A DNA stretch of 5,531 bases, taken from assembly GCA_003445095.1 (NCBI GenBank), contig DLVS01000451.1:1-5531 (forward strand), read 5' to 3'. Shown piece after piece: positions 1 through 5,411 of the stretch; the stretch's first letter is position 1; each line of letters begins with the position of its first letter. The stretch comes from Verrucomicrobiales bacterium (lineage in GTDB: Bacteria > Verrucomicrobiota > Verrucomicrobiia > Limisphaerales > UBA9464). The notes below the pieces were generated by a model that did not search any database, had not been told where the DNA came from, and saw nothing but the letters and a program-made list of their open reading frames with translations. Position numbers and translations under genes: made by a program.

Positions 1-311
1 TCTTTTATTTCAACATGGATCACGTTCGTAACACGATGGCGGAACGGGTGCGCACCGAAGACCCTCCGCCTCAGCTCGTCGTGCTGGACCTTTCGGCGGC
101 GCCGTACGTGGACCTACACGGCGCTCAGATGCTCGCAGAACTCGCCGGCGAACTCACGGCGGATGGCATCCGGGTACAGGTGGTCGAAGCGCGCTCGTCG
201 GTGCGTGATCGTTTGCGCCACGAAGGATTGGAAGACAAACTCGGTGGAATCAATCGGTTCACTTCCGTCGCTGATGCAGTGGAGGCATTTCAAAAGCAGG
301 CCATAGCCTAA
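1..311 (+). CDS. SulP-family anion transporter, C-terminal STAS domain (partial, 5' end outside window)
   Basis: The reading frame is already open at the left edge, with the first complete codon at base 3. It reads FYFN directly before the methionine at 15. SulP transporters have a similar LyFaN-type strand just where their cytoplasmic STAS domain begins, so the ATG at 15 is probably an internal residue and not the start. The visible stretch, about 102 residues, has the STAS pattern: strand LVVLDLSAAPYVDLHGAQML, matching the family's DxSxxxxxDxxG core, followed by alternating helices and strands and a closing RFTSVADAVEAF. In SulP proteins this domain follows a membrane domain carrying sulfate, bicarbonate or other anions and affects activity and assembly; the substrate cannot be told from this piece. 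The gene ends at TAA 309-311 and faces the pseudopilin gene. A free-standing STAS regulator is the alternative, less likely because the frame continues upstream. Confidence 0.82.
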   Translation, partial: FYFNMDHVRNTMAERVRTEDPPPQLVVLDLSAAPYVDLHGAQMLAELAGELTADGIRVQVVEARSSVRDRLRHEGLEDKLGGINRFTSVADAVEAFQKQAIA

Positions 312-476
312 GGAAAATCGAACTAACGACGTGCTCGTTTACTCGGGGATTCGGAGTGGAGAGCAGCCACGCTGCGGAGCGAATCACCGGGGAGGATTGC
401 GAACGGCCAAATTCCCTCGACCGAAAGAGCAAAAGACGTCCCAAGAGATAACCCACTCTAATCGGCCAAACGCCCC
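312..476. other. Convergent intergenic region without a gene
   Basis: This 165-base gap separates the 3' ends of the transporter gene and the pseudopilin-like gene, so it should hold terminators for both. The only hairpin I see is GCAGC-CAC-GCTGC at 363-375, a perfect 5-bp stem with a 3-nt loop. It has no T-tract on either side and lies about 50 nt past the transporter stop, so it is a weak terminator candidate. The open frame that begins here on the plus strand runs antisense into the pseudopilin gene and shows no protein-like pattern. Confidence 0.4.
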
Positions 477-1190
477 CTACTGTAGGCCGGCGGCCATGTT
501 CTGGCCACCGGGGCCTTTTGTATTGTCCGTGGGGAACCAAAAGCGCTTCTTCTTTTCTGCCGCCACACTTTGGGCGTGATTCATTCGCTCCACATGCCCG
601 TCGGTCATGGCGTAATGCCCGCGCTTGTTGTGCCGGGTGGTCAGCGTGCGACTGCCAAACGTCGGTCCCGCCTGCCCGGAGTAATCGTTGGTGGCCATGA
701 GCGCTTCCATGAACAGCATGGTCTGGGCCGGAGCGAAGAAGGTGCTGGTTTCCTCCTCGTGGCACAGACAGCAGTTCATGGCGTAACTGAAGTCGCGGCG
801 GGCGGTGCGGCCCATCGGGCCTCCTGGGTTAGGAACCACCATCCGTTTGCGGGAAGCCATCTCGGCCTGATCGGTCGGGCAGAGGTAAACTTTCTTAGTG
901 CCGACCAAGGGATACAGTTTTCCCGTGGTCAAATCTCCCGTCTTCACACAAAGCCAATTGCGAAACGACGGCAAACGGCCCCGGTAATCGCCCACATACA
1001 ATTGAGACGACAGGCCTAGTTGCCGAAGGTTGCTCGCGCAGATCGTGCCGCGCGCCGATTCCTTGGCCTTGCCCAAGGTGGGCAGTAGGAGGCCAGCGAG
1101 GATGGCGATGATAGAAATAACGACGAGCAGCTCGATTAGAGTGAAGGCCCGCCGGTTCACCAGCCGACGGTGGGAGTTATGACTGAACAT
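477..1190 (-). CDS. Pseudopilin-like protein with prepilin N-terminus and H-X9-DG motif
   Basis: A 237-residue protein. It has a short basic leader (residues 1-15), then AFTLIELL with predicted prepilin-peptidase cleavage between A15 and F16 and the conserved glutamate E20 at +5 of the mature protein. A hydrophobic helix spans about 17-37. The C-terminal half has YLCPTD at 102-107 and [15 protein letters not shown], an exact H-X9-DG motif (H187, D197-G198). Such proteins are abundant in Verrucomicrobiota, Planctomycetota and Lentisphaerota; the fold is of type II secretion/type IV pilus pseudopilins, but the functions of most are unknown. The frame is open upstream to 1319. I chose ATG 1190 because it gives a normal-length leader and has AGGA nine bases upstream. 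Odd points are a cysteine-rich [10 protein letters not shown] at 138-147 and no secretion genes nearby. It is transcribed alone, divergent from the cupin gene. Confidence 0.9.
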   Translation of the reverse strand: MFSHNSHRRLVNRRAFTLIELLVVISIIAILAGLLLPTLGKAKESARGTICASNLRQLGLSSQLYVGDYRGRLPSFRNWLCVKTGDLTTGKLYPLVGTKKVYLCPTDQAEMASRKRMVVPNPGGPMGRTARRDFSYAMNCCLCHEEETSTFFAPAQTMLFMEALMATNDYSGQAGPTFGSRTLTTRHNKRGHYAMTDGHVERMNHAQSVAAEKKKRFWFPTDNTKGPGGQNMAAGLQ

Positions 1191-1412
1191 GGCAGGTCTT
1201 CCTGGGAGTTGCCTCTTCGTAGTCGGAGCCCACGTCACCGACAAGGGTATTTTCTCGCGAAATCGGCAAAGAATCGCCCGTGGGAATTTTCGCGGAGTTT
1301 GACGGGCAATTATTGCCACGATCGCACCCGCACCGCCGCTGCGCCGTGGCGTTTCCCCGCTTCCAATTCATGAATTCCCGTTGTTTCCTCGCTGCCTGGT
1401 TTCTAGCGCATC
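1191..1412. promoter_or_regulatory. Divergent intergenic region between pseudopilin-like and cupin genes
   Basis: These 222 bases must carry the promoters for both flanking genes. On the minus strand TTGTCG (1239-1244), a 17-nt spacer and TACGAA (1216-1221) make a weak sigma70-like match (4/6 and 3/6) that would leave a short leader before ATG 1190. Two small symmetric sites are present: GGCAA-TTA-TTGCC at 1305-1317, and the perfect 12-bp palindrome AATTCATGAATT at 1365-1376, which lies 36 nt before the cupin start. Either could be an operator, but this is inference from symmetry and position only. The pseudopilin frame stays open as far as 1319 without recognisable protein pattern. Confidence 0.35.
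1200..1203 (-). promoter_or_regulatory. Ribosome binding site of the pseudopilin-like gene
   Basis: On the minus strand AGGA lies nine bases before ATG 1190. It supports this start over the upstream in-frame start at 1319. It is the clearest Shine-Dalgarno-like site in the window; the cupin, VOC, LhgO and PdeM starts have none that I can see. Confidence 0.5.
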
Positions 1413-1826
1413 ATGAAAAAGAAAAAAGCCATCCCCAACAATACTGTGAAAGTCGCCACCGCTGCGCGCGATCTGCGCGACGGGGTGATTGCTCTCGCCA
1501 AGATCAAACCGGTGGCGATGCCGGGAAGCAAAGTCTTCGTCCACTACAACGGACCGACCGACCAGTTGAGCGGCGCTTGCGCGGGTATGGCCATCCTGGA
1601 TCCGGGCGCCAGCCCCCACGAACCGCACCGCCATCCGGAAGAAGAATTCCTCATCATCGCCGACGGAACCGGTGAGATCGAGTGCGACGGCAAGGTGACT
1701 CGGGTCGGGCCGGGCGCGATGATGTATACGGCCGGGAACACGTTGCACGGCATCACCAACACTGGCAAAACACCGATGACCTTTTACTGGTCCAAGTGGA
1801 TGGCCAAGGGGTGCGAGCCAATCTAG
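1413..1826 (+). CDS. Single-domain cupin protein, putative metal-binding
   Basis: A 137-residue soluble protein with a lysine-rich start (MKKKKA) and one small beta-barrel domain. Cupin motif 1 is around 65-85: H72-x-H74-x3-E78 followed by six residues and G85. Motif 2 is around 100-116: PG at 100-101, then AGNTLHGITN with H112 and N116. The four expected metal ligands are therefore H72, H74, E78 and H112, so a bound Fe, Mn, Ni or Zn ion is likely. Cupins of this size include isomerases, dioxygenases, sugar-binding proteins and sensors, and the sequence does not decide among them. No signal peptide is seen, so it should be cytoplasmic. No Shine-Dalgarno precedes ATG 1413, but no better in-frame start was found. 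A VOC-fold gene follows after 16 nt and is probably co-transcribed. Confidence 0.85.
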   Translation: MKKKKAIPNNTVKVATAARDLRDGVIALAKIKPVAMPGSKVFVHYNGPTDQLSGACAGMAILDPGASPHEPHRHPEEEFLIIADGTGEIECDGKVTRVGPGAMMYTAGNTLHGITNTGKTPMTFYWSKWMAKGCEPI

Positions 1827-1842
1827 CCGCGATGACGAACTC

Positions 1843-2256
1843 ATGAGCGCGCCGGCGTTCCACCATGCCCAACTCACGGTCGCCGACCTGGAGCGTTCGC
1901 GGGCGTTCTATCGCGAGGTACTCGGGCTCAAAGAACTGCCCCGTCCGGCGTTCCCATTCCCCGGTGCTTGGTTCCAGCTCGCGAACGGTCAGGAGCTGCA
2001 CATCGTCAAGGTTCCCCAAGCGCCCCCGCGAGGCCTGGCGACGATGCAGATCTACGAGAATCATCTCGCACTCCGCGTGGAGAGTTTTCCGAAGGCGTTG
2101 GAGTTGTTGCGTGCCCACGGCTATCGCGAGGATGTCGCCGATGACGATCCGCGCAAGATGGTGATCAAGACCCACCCGCCGACCGGTTATCCGCAGGTCT
2201 ATTTCCTCGATCCCGACCGATACCTTTTTGAGTTCAACGCCGCGGGACTGGACTAG
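1843..2256 (+). CDS. VOC superfamily (glyoxalase/bleomycin resistance/dioxygenase fold) protein
   Basis: A 137-residue protein with two paired beta-alpha-beta-beta-beta modules, the usual size for a single-chain VOC protein. Module one begins HHAQLTVADLERSRAFY with the helix and VLGLKEL turn typical of the family. It continues to ELHIV. Module two begins NHLALRVESFPKALELL and ends VYFLDPDRYLFEFN, the standard closing strand. Probable metal ligands are H8, H53, H74 and E130, one at each expected position, so the metal site appears intact. Members include glyoxalase I, fosfomycin-resistance thiol transferases, extradiol dioxygenases and methylmalonyl-CoA epimerase; the substrate here is unknown. 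It starts 16 nt after the cupin stop with no clear Shine-Dalgarno, which suggests coupled expression with the cupin, another small metal-dependent protein. Confidence 0.88.
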   Translation: MSAPAFHHAQLTVADLERSRAFYREVLGLKELPRPAFPFPGAWFQLANGQELHIVKVPQAPPRGLATMQIYENHLALRVESFPKALELLRAHGYREDVADDDPRKMVIKTHPPTGYPQVYFLDPDRYLFEFNAAGLD

Positions 2257-2273
2257 ACACCCGCGCGCTGAGG

Positions 2274-2360
2274 CTACTTCCGGACCGTCCAGGTGCCGTC
2301 ATTGCGACCGATGCCAGTGGTTAATCTCGCTTGGATGATCGCGCTGAGTGACGCCCAGAT
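2274..2360 (-). pseudogene. Possible remnant of a protein C-terminus
   Basis: On the minus strand 28 sense codons run between a stop at 2361-2363 and a TAG at 2274-2276. They read IWASLSAIIQ followed by ARLTTGIGRNDGTWTVRK. The end, with DGTWTVRK before the stop, resembles a genuine beta-strand terminus, and the frame has no start codon, so it could be the tail of a decayed gene convergent with the VOC gene. I do not recognise the family, and a stretch this short could be open by chance. Confidence 0.15.
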
Positions 2361-2589
2361 TTAACCTGCTAAATCTTTTAGTGGCGCTCCGAGAAACCCC
2401 TACCGGCGCGGCCGAGTCATCGGCGAGATCGACCGATCGAGCGGACTTAGGGGCGCCGCCGCACTACTCCAAGATGCCTCTCACTCCTACCTTTTTGTCT
2501 GTCGTCGCTTCCGAGCTTGCCGCCACCGCCGTTCGGCTTTCACGCTGACGGCTATGCGGGTTCAATCACTTCTTTCGAGGCGTAACTGC

Positions 2590-2616
2590 GGCGACGCCCA
2601 CCGGGTGGGAGGCGCC
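2590..2616. repeat. Imperfect hairpin upstream of the LhgO gene
   Basis: GGCG, three unpaired bases, CCCAC, loop CGG, GTGGG, three unpaired bases, CGCC: nine pairs around a symmetric 3x3 internal loop. It lies 47 nt before the LhgO start. There is no following T-tract, so it is unlikely to be an intrinsic terminator. It could be a leader structure or chance in GC-rich DNA. Confidence 0.3.
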
Positions 2617-2663
2617 ACCGGATCGACAGTGCTCCTGGTATCGACATTCTGACCGCTTGTCCG

Positions 2664-3866
2664 ATGGCAGCGTCCGCAGATTTCCTCGTCCTCGGCGGTG
2701 GGATCATTGGTCTGTGCGTCGCGCGCGAGCTGCGGCGTCGTTACCCCTCGGAACGGGTCACGGTGGTGGAGAAGGAGCCTCACGTGGGTGAGCATGCGAG
2801 TGGCCGCAATAGCGGCGTGCTACACGCCGGCTTCTACTACTCGGCTGATTCTCTCAAGGCTCGCTTCTGTCGCGACGGGAACCGGGCCCTGCGCGAGTAC
2901 ATTCAATCCCGAGGCTTGGCTCTCAATCCGTGCGGCAAATTGGTCGTGGCGCGAACGGCGGCCGACCTGCCTCAATTGGATGAGTTGCAGCGGCGCGGAG
3001 AAAAGAACGGAGTTCCGATCGAACGAGTGTCTTCGACCGAGGCGCGAAAGATTGAACCGCGGGCGAAGACGTTCGAAAGGGCGTTGTGGTCGCCGACTAC
3101 TGCGACTGCGGATCCCGCGCAGGTCATCGCTGCGCTGCGGGTCGATGCGGAACGCGAGGGAGTCCAAGTGTTAACGGGCACTCCTTATTTGAAGCGGGTC
3201 AACGAGCGAATTTACACTGGGGCCGGTGAAATCGAGGCCGGATATGTGGTCAACTGTGCGGGACTCTACGCCGACCGCGTCGCGCTGGATTATGGATTCT
3301 CCGAAGCGTACCGCATTGTCCCGTTCAAAGGCTTGTATTTGTACAGTGACGAGCCGGCCGGCGCGCTGCGTACCAACATCTATCCGGTGCCCAACCTTCG
3401 AAACCCATTCCTGGGAGTCCACTTCACCGTGACGGTCGAAGGGCATGCGAAAATTGGTCCTACGGCGATTCCGGCATTTTGGCGCGAGCAGTATGAAGGC
3501 TTCGGGCGCTTCGACACGGCCGAGTTTGCCGAAATTATTTGGCGTGACCTCGGATTGTTCATCGCCGCCGGCTTTGATTTTCGGCGACTGGCTATCGAAG
3601 AATTGCGCAAATATTCCCGAGCTCGCTTGGTCAAACTGGCCGGTGAATTAGTCACCGGAGTTGAGCTCGAACACTATCGCCGCTGGGGAAGGCCAGGAAT
3701 CCGCGCGCAATTGATTCACCTGCGGACGAAGAAACTGGAGATGGATTTTGTTATCGAAGGAGACGCGAAGTCCCTGCATGTGTTGAACGCGGTTAGTCCT
3801 GCGTGGACGTGCGCGTTTCCTTTTGCCGCCTATGTCTGCGACCGAATCAACGAACTCACCCGCTGA
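2664..3866 (+). CDS. lhgO: L-2-hydroxyglutarate oxidase-like FAD-dependent oxidoreductase
   Basis: A 400-residue flavoprotein, close to the roughly 400-420 usual for LhgO. The N-terminal Rossmann motif is VLGGGIIGLCVA with GGGIIG at 11-16, ending in VVEKE, where E36 should bind the FAD ribose. The family signature SGRNSGVLHAGFYY is at 47-59, followed by SLKARFCRDGNRAL. The second FAD strand is VVNCAGLYAD (195-204). The substrate-domain block FLGVHFTV...IGPTAIP is at 249-270, and a C-terminal FAD-contact region HVLNAVSPA...FPFAAYV is at 372-391. Known members oxidise L-2-hydroxyglutarate to 2-oxoglutarate, passing electrons to the respiratory chain, and so remove a wasteful by-product. The middle (AFWREQYEGF and MDFVIEGD) looks like a branch away from the E. 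coli protein as I recall it, so the exact substrate is less certain than the family. ATG 2664 has no clear ribosome binding site. The 3' end overlaps PdeM by 35 nt. Confidence 0.9.
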   Translation: MAASADFLVLGGGIIGLCVARELRRRYPSERVTVVEKEPHVGEHASGRNSGVLHAGFYYSADSLKARFCRDGNRALREYIQSRGLALNPCGKLVVARTAADLPQLDELQRRGEKNGVPIERVSSTEARKIEPRAKTFERALWSPTTATADPAQVIAALRVDAEREGVQVLTGTPYLKRVNERIYTGAGEIEAGYVVNCAGLYADRVALDYGFSEAYRIVPFKGLYLYSDEPAGALRTNIYPVPNLRNPFLGVHFTVTVEGHAKIGPTAIPAFWREQYEGFGRFDTAEFAEIIWRDLGLFIAAGFDFRRLAIEELRKYSRARLVKLAGELVTGVELEHYRRWGRPGIRAQLIHLRTKKLEMDFVIEGDAKSLHVLNAVSPAWTCAFPFAAYVCDRINELTR

Positions 3867-4605
3867 TGGTCGTGGTTCAGCGTCGGGCGCTGGTTCGCTT
3901 CGGCTGGGCCTGCAGGCAGGTGTGACGCTGGATGCGCGTCGGGCCATTTACTTCTCCGAAGCGCAGACGCTCGCGGTGGCGGACGTTCATTTAGGATACG
4001 CTTGGGTTCAGCGACAGCGTGGAGCGTTGCTGCCGGTTGCGACGCCGGATACGACTTATTCCCGGTTGTCCGCGCTGCTGAGCGACTACTCACCGCGCGA
4101 AGTCGTGGTTCTGGGTGACCTGGTTCACCAGGCAGTGGCCCTGCCCGCCGTGGAGCGAGCCTTACGAGCGCTTGGAGAAATACTGGCTAAGGGAATGACC
4201 CTGACCGTCTGCCAGGGAAATCATGACCGAGATTTGGGTGTCCTGGTGAACCAATGGAGTCTGCCGATGCGAATTGTTTCCAGCTTACGCGTGGGGCGAT
4301 ATCAGCTTCATCATGGTGATGGCGAACCGGATGTTTCCGATTTCCGACTGGATTCGGCGGACGCCATCCAAGTGATCGGACATGAGCATCCTGCGCTCCG
4401 CCTGGGCGATGGCGTGGCGACGGCGGTCAAGGTCCCCTGTTTTCTCGTCGCCGACGAGGTAATCGTGGTGCCGGCATTTTCGGATTGGGCCGCCGGATGC
4501 GTCTTTGGACGGGATCAATTTCTCGGACGTGTGGCTCGGTGCGCGGCATTTCACAGCGCGTTTGCCTGCCTTGGTCCCAGGTTATTACGAATTCCGTTGA
4601 AGTGA
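3832..4605 (+). CDS. pdeM: PdeM-type metallophosphoesterase (DNA ligase-associated family)
   Basis: A 257-residue calcineurin-like phosphoesterase with all the metal motifs in order: ADVHLGY (D51, H53), VLGDLVHQ (D96), CQGNHDRD (N130, H131), LHHGD (H160/H161) and VIGHEHPALRL (H184, H186). The DxHLGY and GDLxH forms, the AIYFSEAQTLAVAD strand before them and the late VKVPCFLVAD...VVPAFSDWAAG block fit the ligase-associated PdeM family rather than Icc or SbcD. Family members are assigned as nucleases acting with a DNA ligase, a helicase and an exonuclease in repair; none of those is in this window. ATG 3832 was chosen as the first ATG in frame; a TTG at 3823 is possible. Residues 1-22 are Ser/Gly/Ala-rich and probably disordered, because the conserved fold starts near L23. 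The start lies 35 nt inside the LhgO gene, suggesting translational coupling. Confidence 0.87.
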   Translation: MSATESTNSPADGRGSASGAGSLRLGLQAGVTLDARRAIYFSEAQTLAVADVHLGYAWVQRQRGALLPVATPDTTYSRLSALLSDYSPREVVVLGDLVHQAVALPAVERALRALGEILAKGMTLTVCQGNHDRDLGVLVNQWSLPMRIVSSLRVGRYQLHHGDGEPDVSDFRLDSADAIQVIGHEHPALRLGDGVATAVKVPCFLVADEVIVVPAFSDWAAGCVFGRDQFLGRVARCAAFHSAFACLGPRLLRIPLK

Positions 4606-4625
4606 CCGGCTAGTCCGGCGGTCAC
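4602..4625. terminator. Hairpin between convergent PdeM and CPBP genes
   Basis: GTGACCG (4602-4608) and CGGTCAC (4619-4625) form a perfect 7-bp stem around a 10-nt loop, which itself allows GG-CC pairing. The left arm includes the PdeM stop codon, and the structure lies within the 28-nt gap before the CPBP stop at 4634. The position suits a bidirectional terminator, but no T-tract follows on either strand, so Rho-independent activity is uncertain. Confidence 0.4.
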
Positions 4626-4633
4626 GCCTCGAG

Positions 4634-5380
4634 TCACGGCTCCCAATTGATTCCGAGAGCGATCGTCACGAAAGGAATGAGATTGAACAGCAGGTGAGCG
4701 GTGATGGGCGCGAGCAAGTTGCCGGTACGGGCATAGAGCCAAGCGAGGAATAGGCCAAAGGCGCTGAGGGGCACGAACGCGGCGGCATTGAGGTGGATGA
4801 ATCCAAAGGCCAGCGCCGTGCCCCACCAAGCCACCCGAGACCAGCCGAGGTCGCGAAAGAGCGGAAACAACAGTCCACGAAATAATAACTCTTCAACGAT
4901 TGGCGCCAGCACGACCGCGAAACCTGCCATCGCGGCCCGCACAGCCCAACCTGATTTCATGAGGAGTTCGACCGCTTCCTGCGGCTCCGGGTCGAGGCCG
5001 AGTCGGCGTAGGACAATCGACGAAGCGAAATGAAGCAAATAAACGAGTGGCGCCACGATCACTGTGGCACCGGCGGCAACTCCAACGGCTCTCAACGGGG
5101 TCCGCGTAAGTCCGAAGGCTTCGGCCCAGGTCCGGTGTTCGCTTTGCACGAGTCGCGCCACCGCGATCAAGCCGACTCCGTGAAACGCCAAGCCAACGAC
5201 CGCCAAGGTAACCAGGGGAGACAATTCAACACCCTGTTGATTGCGAGTGGCGACAAACATCATGGCCAAGGCCATGGCTCCAAACCATGACATCGTCACG
5301 ACAGTCATCACGCGGACGATATTCTCGGGGCGCCAATCCTTTCGCGGTAACACGGCGGGAGTGAAGTCTTCCGGCTCCAC
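4634..5380 (-). CDS. CPBP-family intramembrane glutamic endopeptidase
   Basis: A 248-residue, very hydrophobic protein with about six to seven membrane segments, at roughly 27-45, 54-77, 97-118, 147-170, 183-199, 202-218 and 224-243. The family's catalytic motifs are complete and in order: EExxxR as IVEELLFRG (E163, E164, R168), FxxxH as FGFIHLN (F192, H196) and HxxxN as HLLFNL (H229, N233). The family (CAAX proteases and bacteriocin-processing enzymes, related to Rce1) cleaves peptides within the membrane; in bacteria roles include bacteriocin self-immunity and protein maturation, and the substrate here cannot be inferred. The start is a GTG at 5380, preceded by an in-frame stop at 5396-5398, with no strong ribosome binding site; ATG at M25 is a weaker alternative that still keeps all membrane segments. 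It follows another membrane-protein gene after 31 nt, probably in one operon. Confidence 0.9.
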   Translation of the reverse strand: MEPEDFTPAVLPRKDWRPENIVRVMTVVTMSWFGAMALAMMFVATRNQQGVELSPLVTLAVVGLAFHGVGLIAVARLVQSEHRTWAEAFGLTRTPLRAVGVAAGATVIVAPLVYLLHFASSIVLRRLGLDPEPQEAVELLMKSGWAVRAAMAGFAVVLAPIVEELLFRGLLFPLFRDLGWSRVAWWGTALAFGFIHLNAAAFVPLSAFGLFLAWLYARTGNLLAPITAHLLFNLIPFVTIALGINWEP

Positions 5381-5411
5381 CTTGGGAATCTCAATTCAGA
5401 ACCCCGCGCAC

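Larger units (their letters stand above)
2257..2663. other. Gene-poor gap of about 400 nt
   Basis: No convincing intact gene is seen between the VOC stop and the LhgO start. A 66-codon plus-strand frame (2348-2548) has no recognisable pattern and no ribosome binding site. A short minus-strand frame (2274-2360) has a protein-like end and is listed separately as a possible remnant. A hairpin lies near the right end. Short GATCG repeats occur around 2420-2440. The sequence GGGTTCAATC at about 2558-2567 looks like a tRNA T-loop but has no matching stem. The promoter for LhgO-PdeM is presumably here, but I find no clear -35/-10 pair. Confidence 0.4.

Noticed and set aside
331..579. 82-codon plus-strand open frame in and beyond the first intergenic region
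   Set aside because: It overlaps the 3' end of the pseudopilin-like gene, has biased low-information composition and has no ribosome binding site.
570..1019. 149-codon plus-strand open frame
   Set aside because: It lies fully antisense to the well-supported pseudopilin-like gene and shows no domain pattern.
1191..1319. N-terminal extension of the pseudopilin-like protein from a start at 1319
   Set aside because: It would put 43 extra residues before a normal prepilin leader, whereas ATG 1190 has a ribosome binding site and gives a 15-residue leader.
2348..2548. 66-codon plus-strand open frame in the 2257-2663 gap
   Set aside because: No recognisable pattern, ribosome binding site or operon placement; best treated as chance.
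2558..2567. GGGTTCAATC resembling a tRNA T-loop
   Set aside because: The flanking bases do not form the 5-bp T-stem and no other tRNA arms are present.
3866..3868. ATG overlapping the LhgO stop as TGATG, a classic coupled start
   Set aside because: It is in a different frame from PdeM and reaches a stop after about 19 codons.
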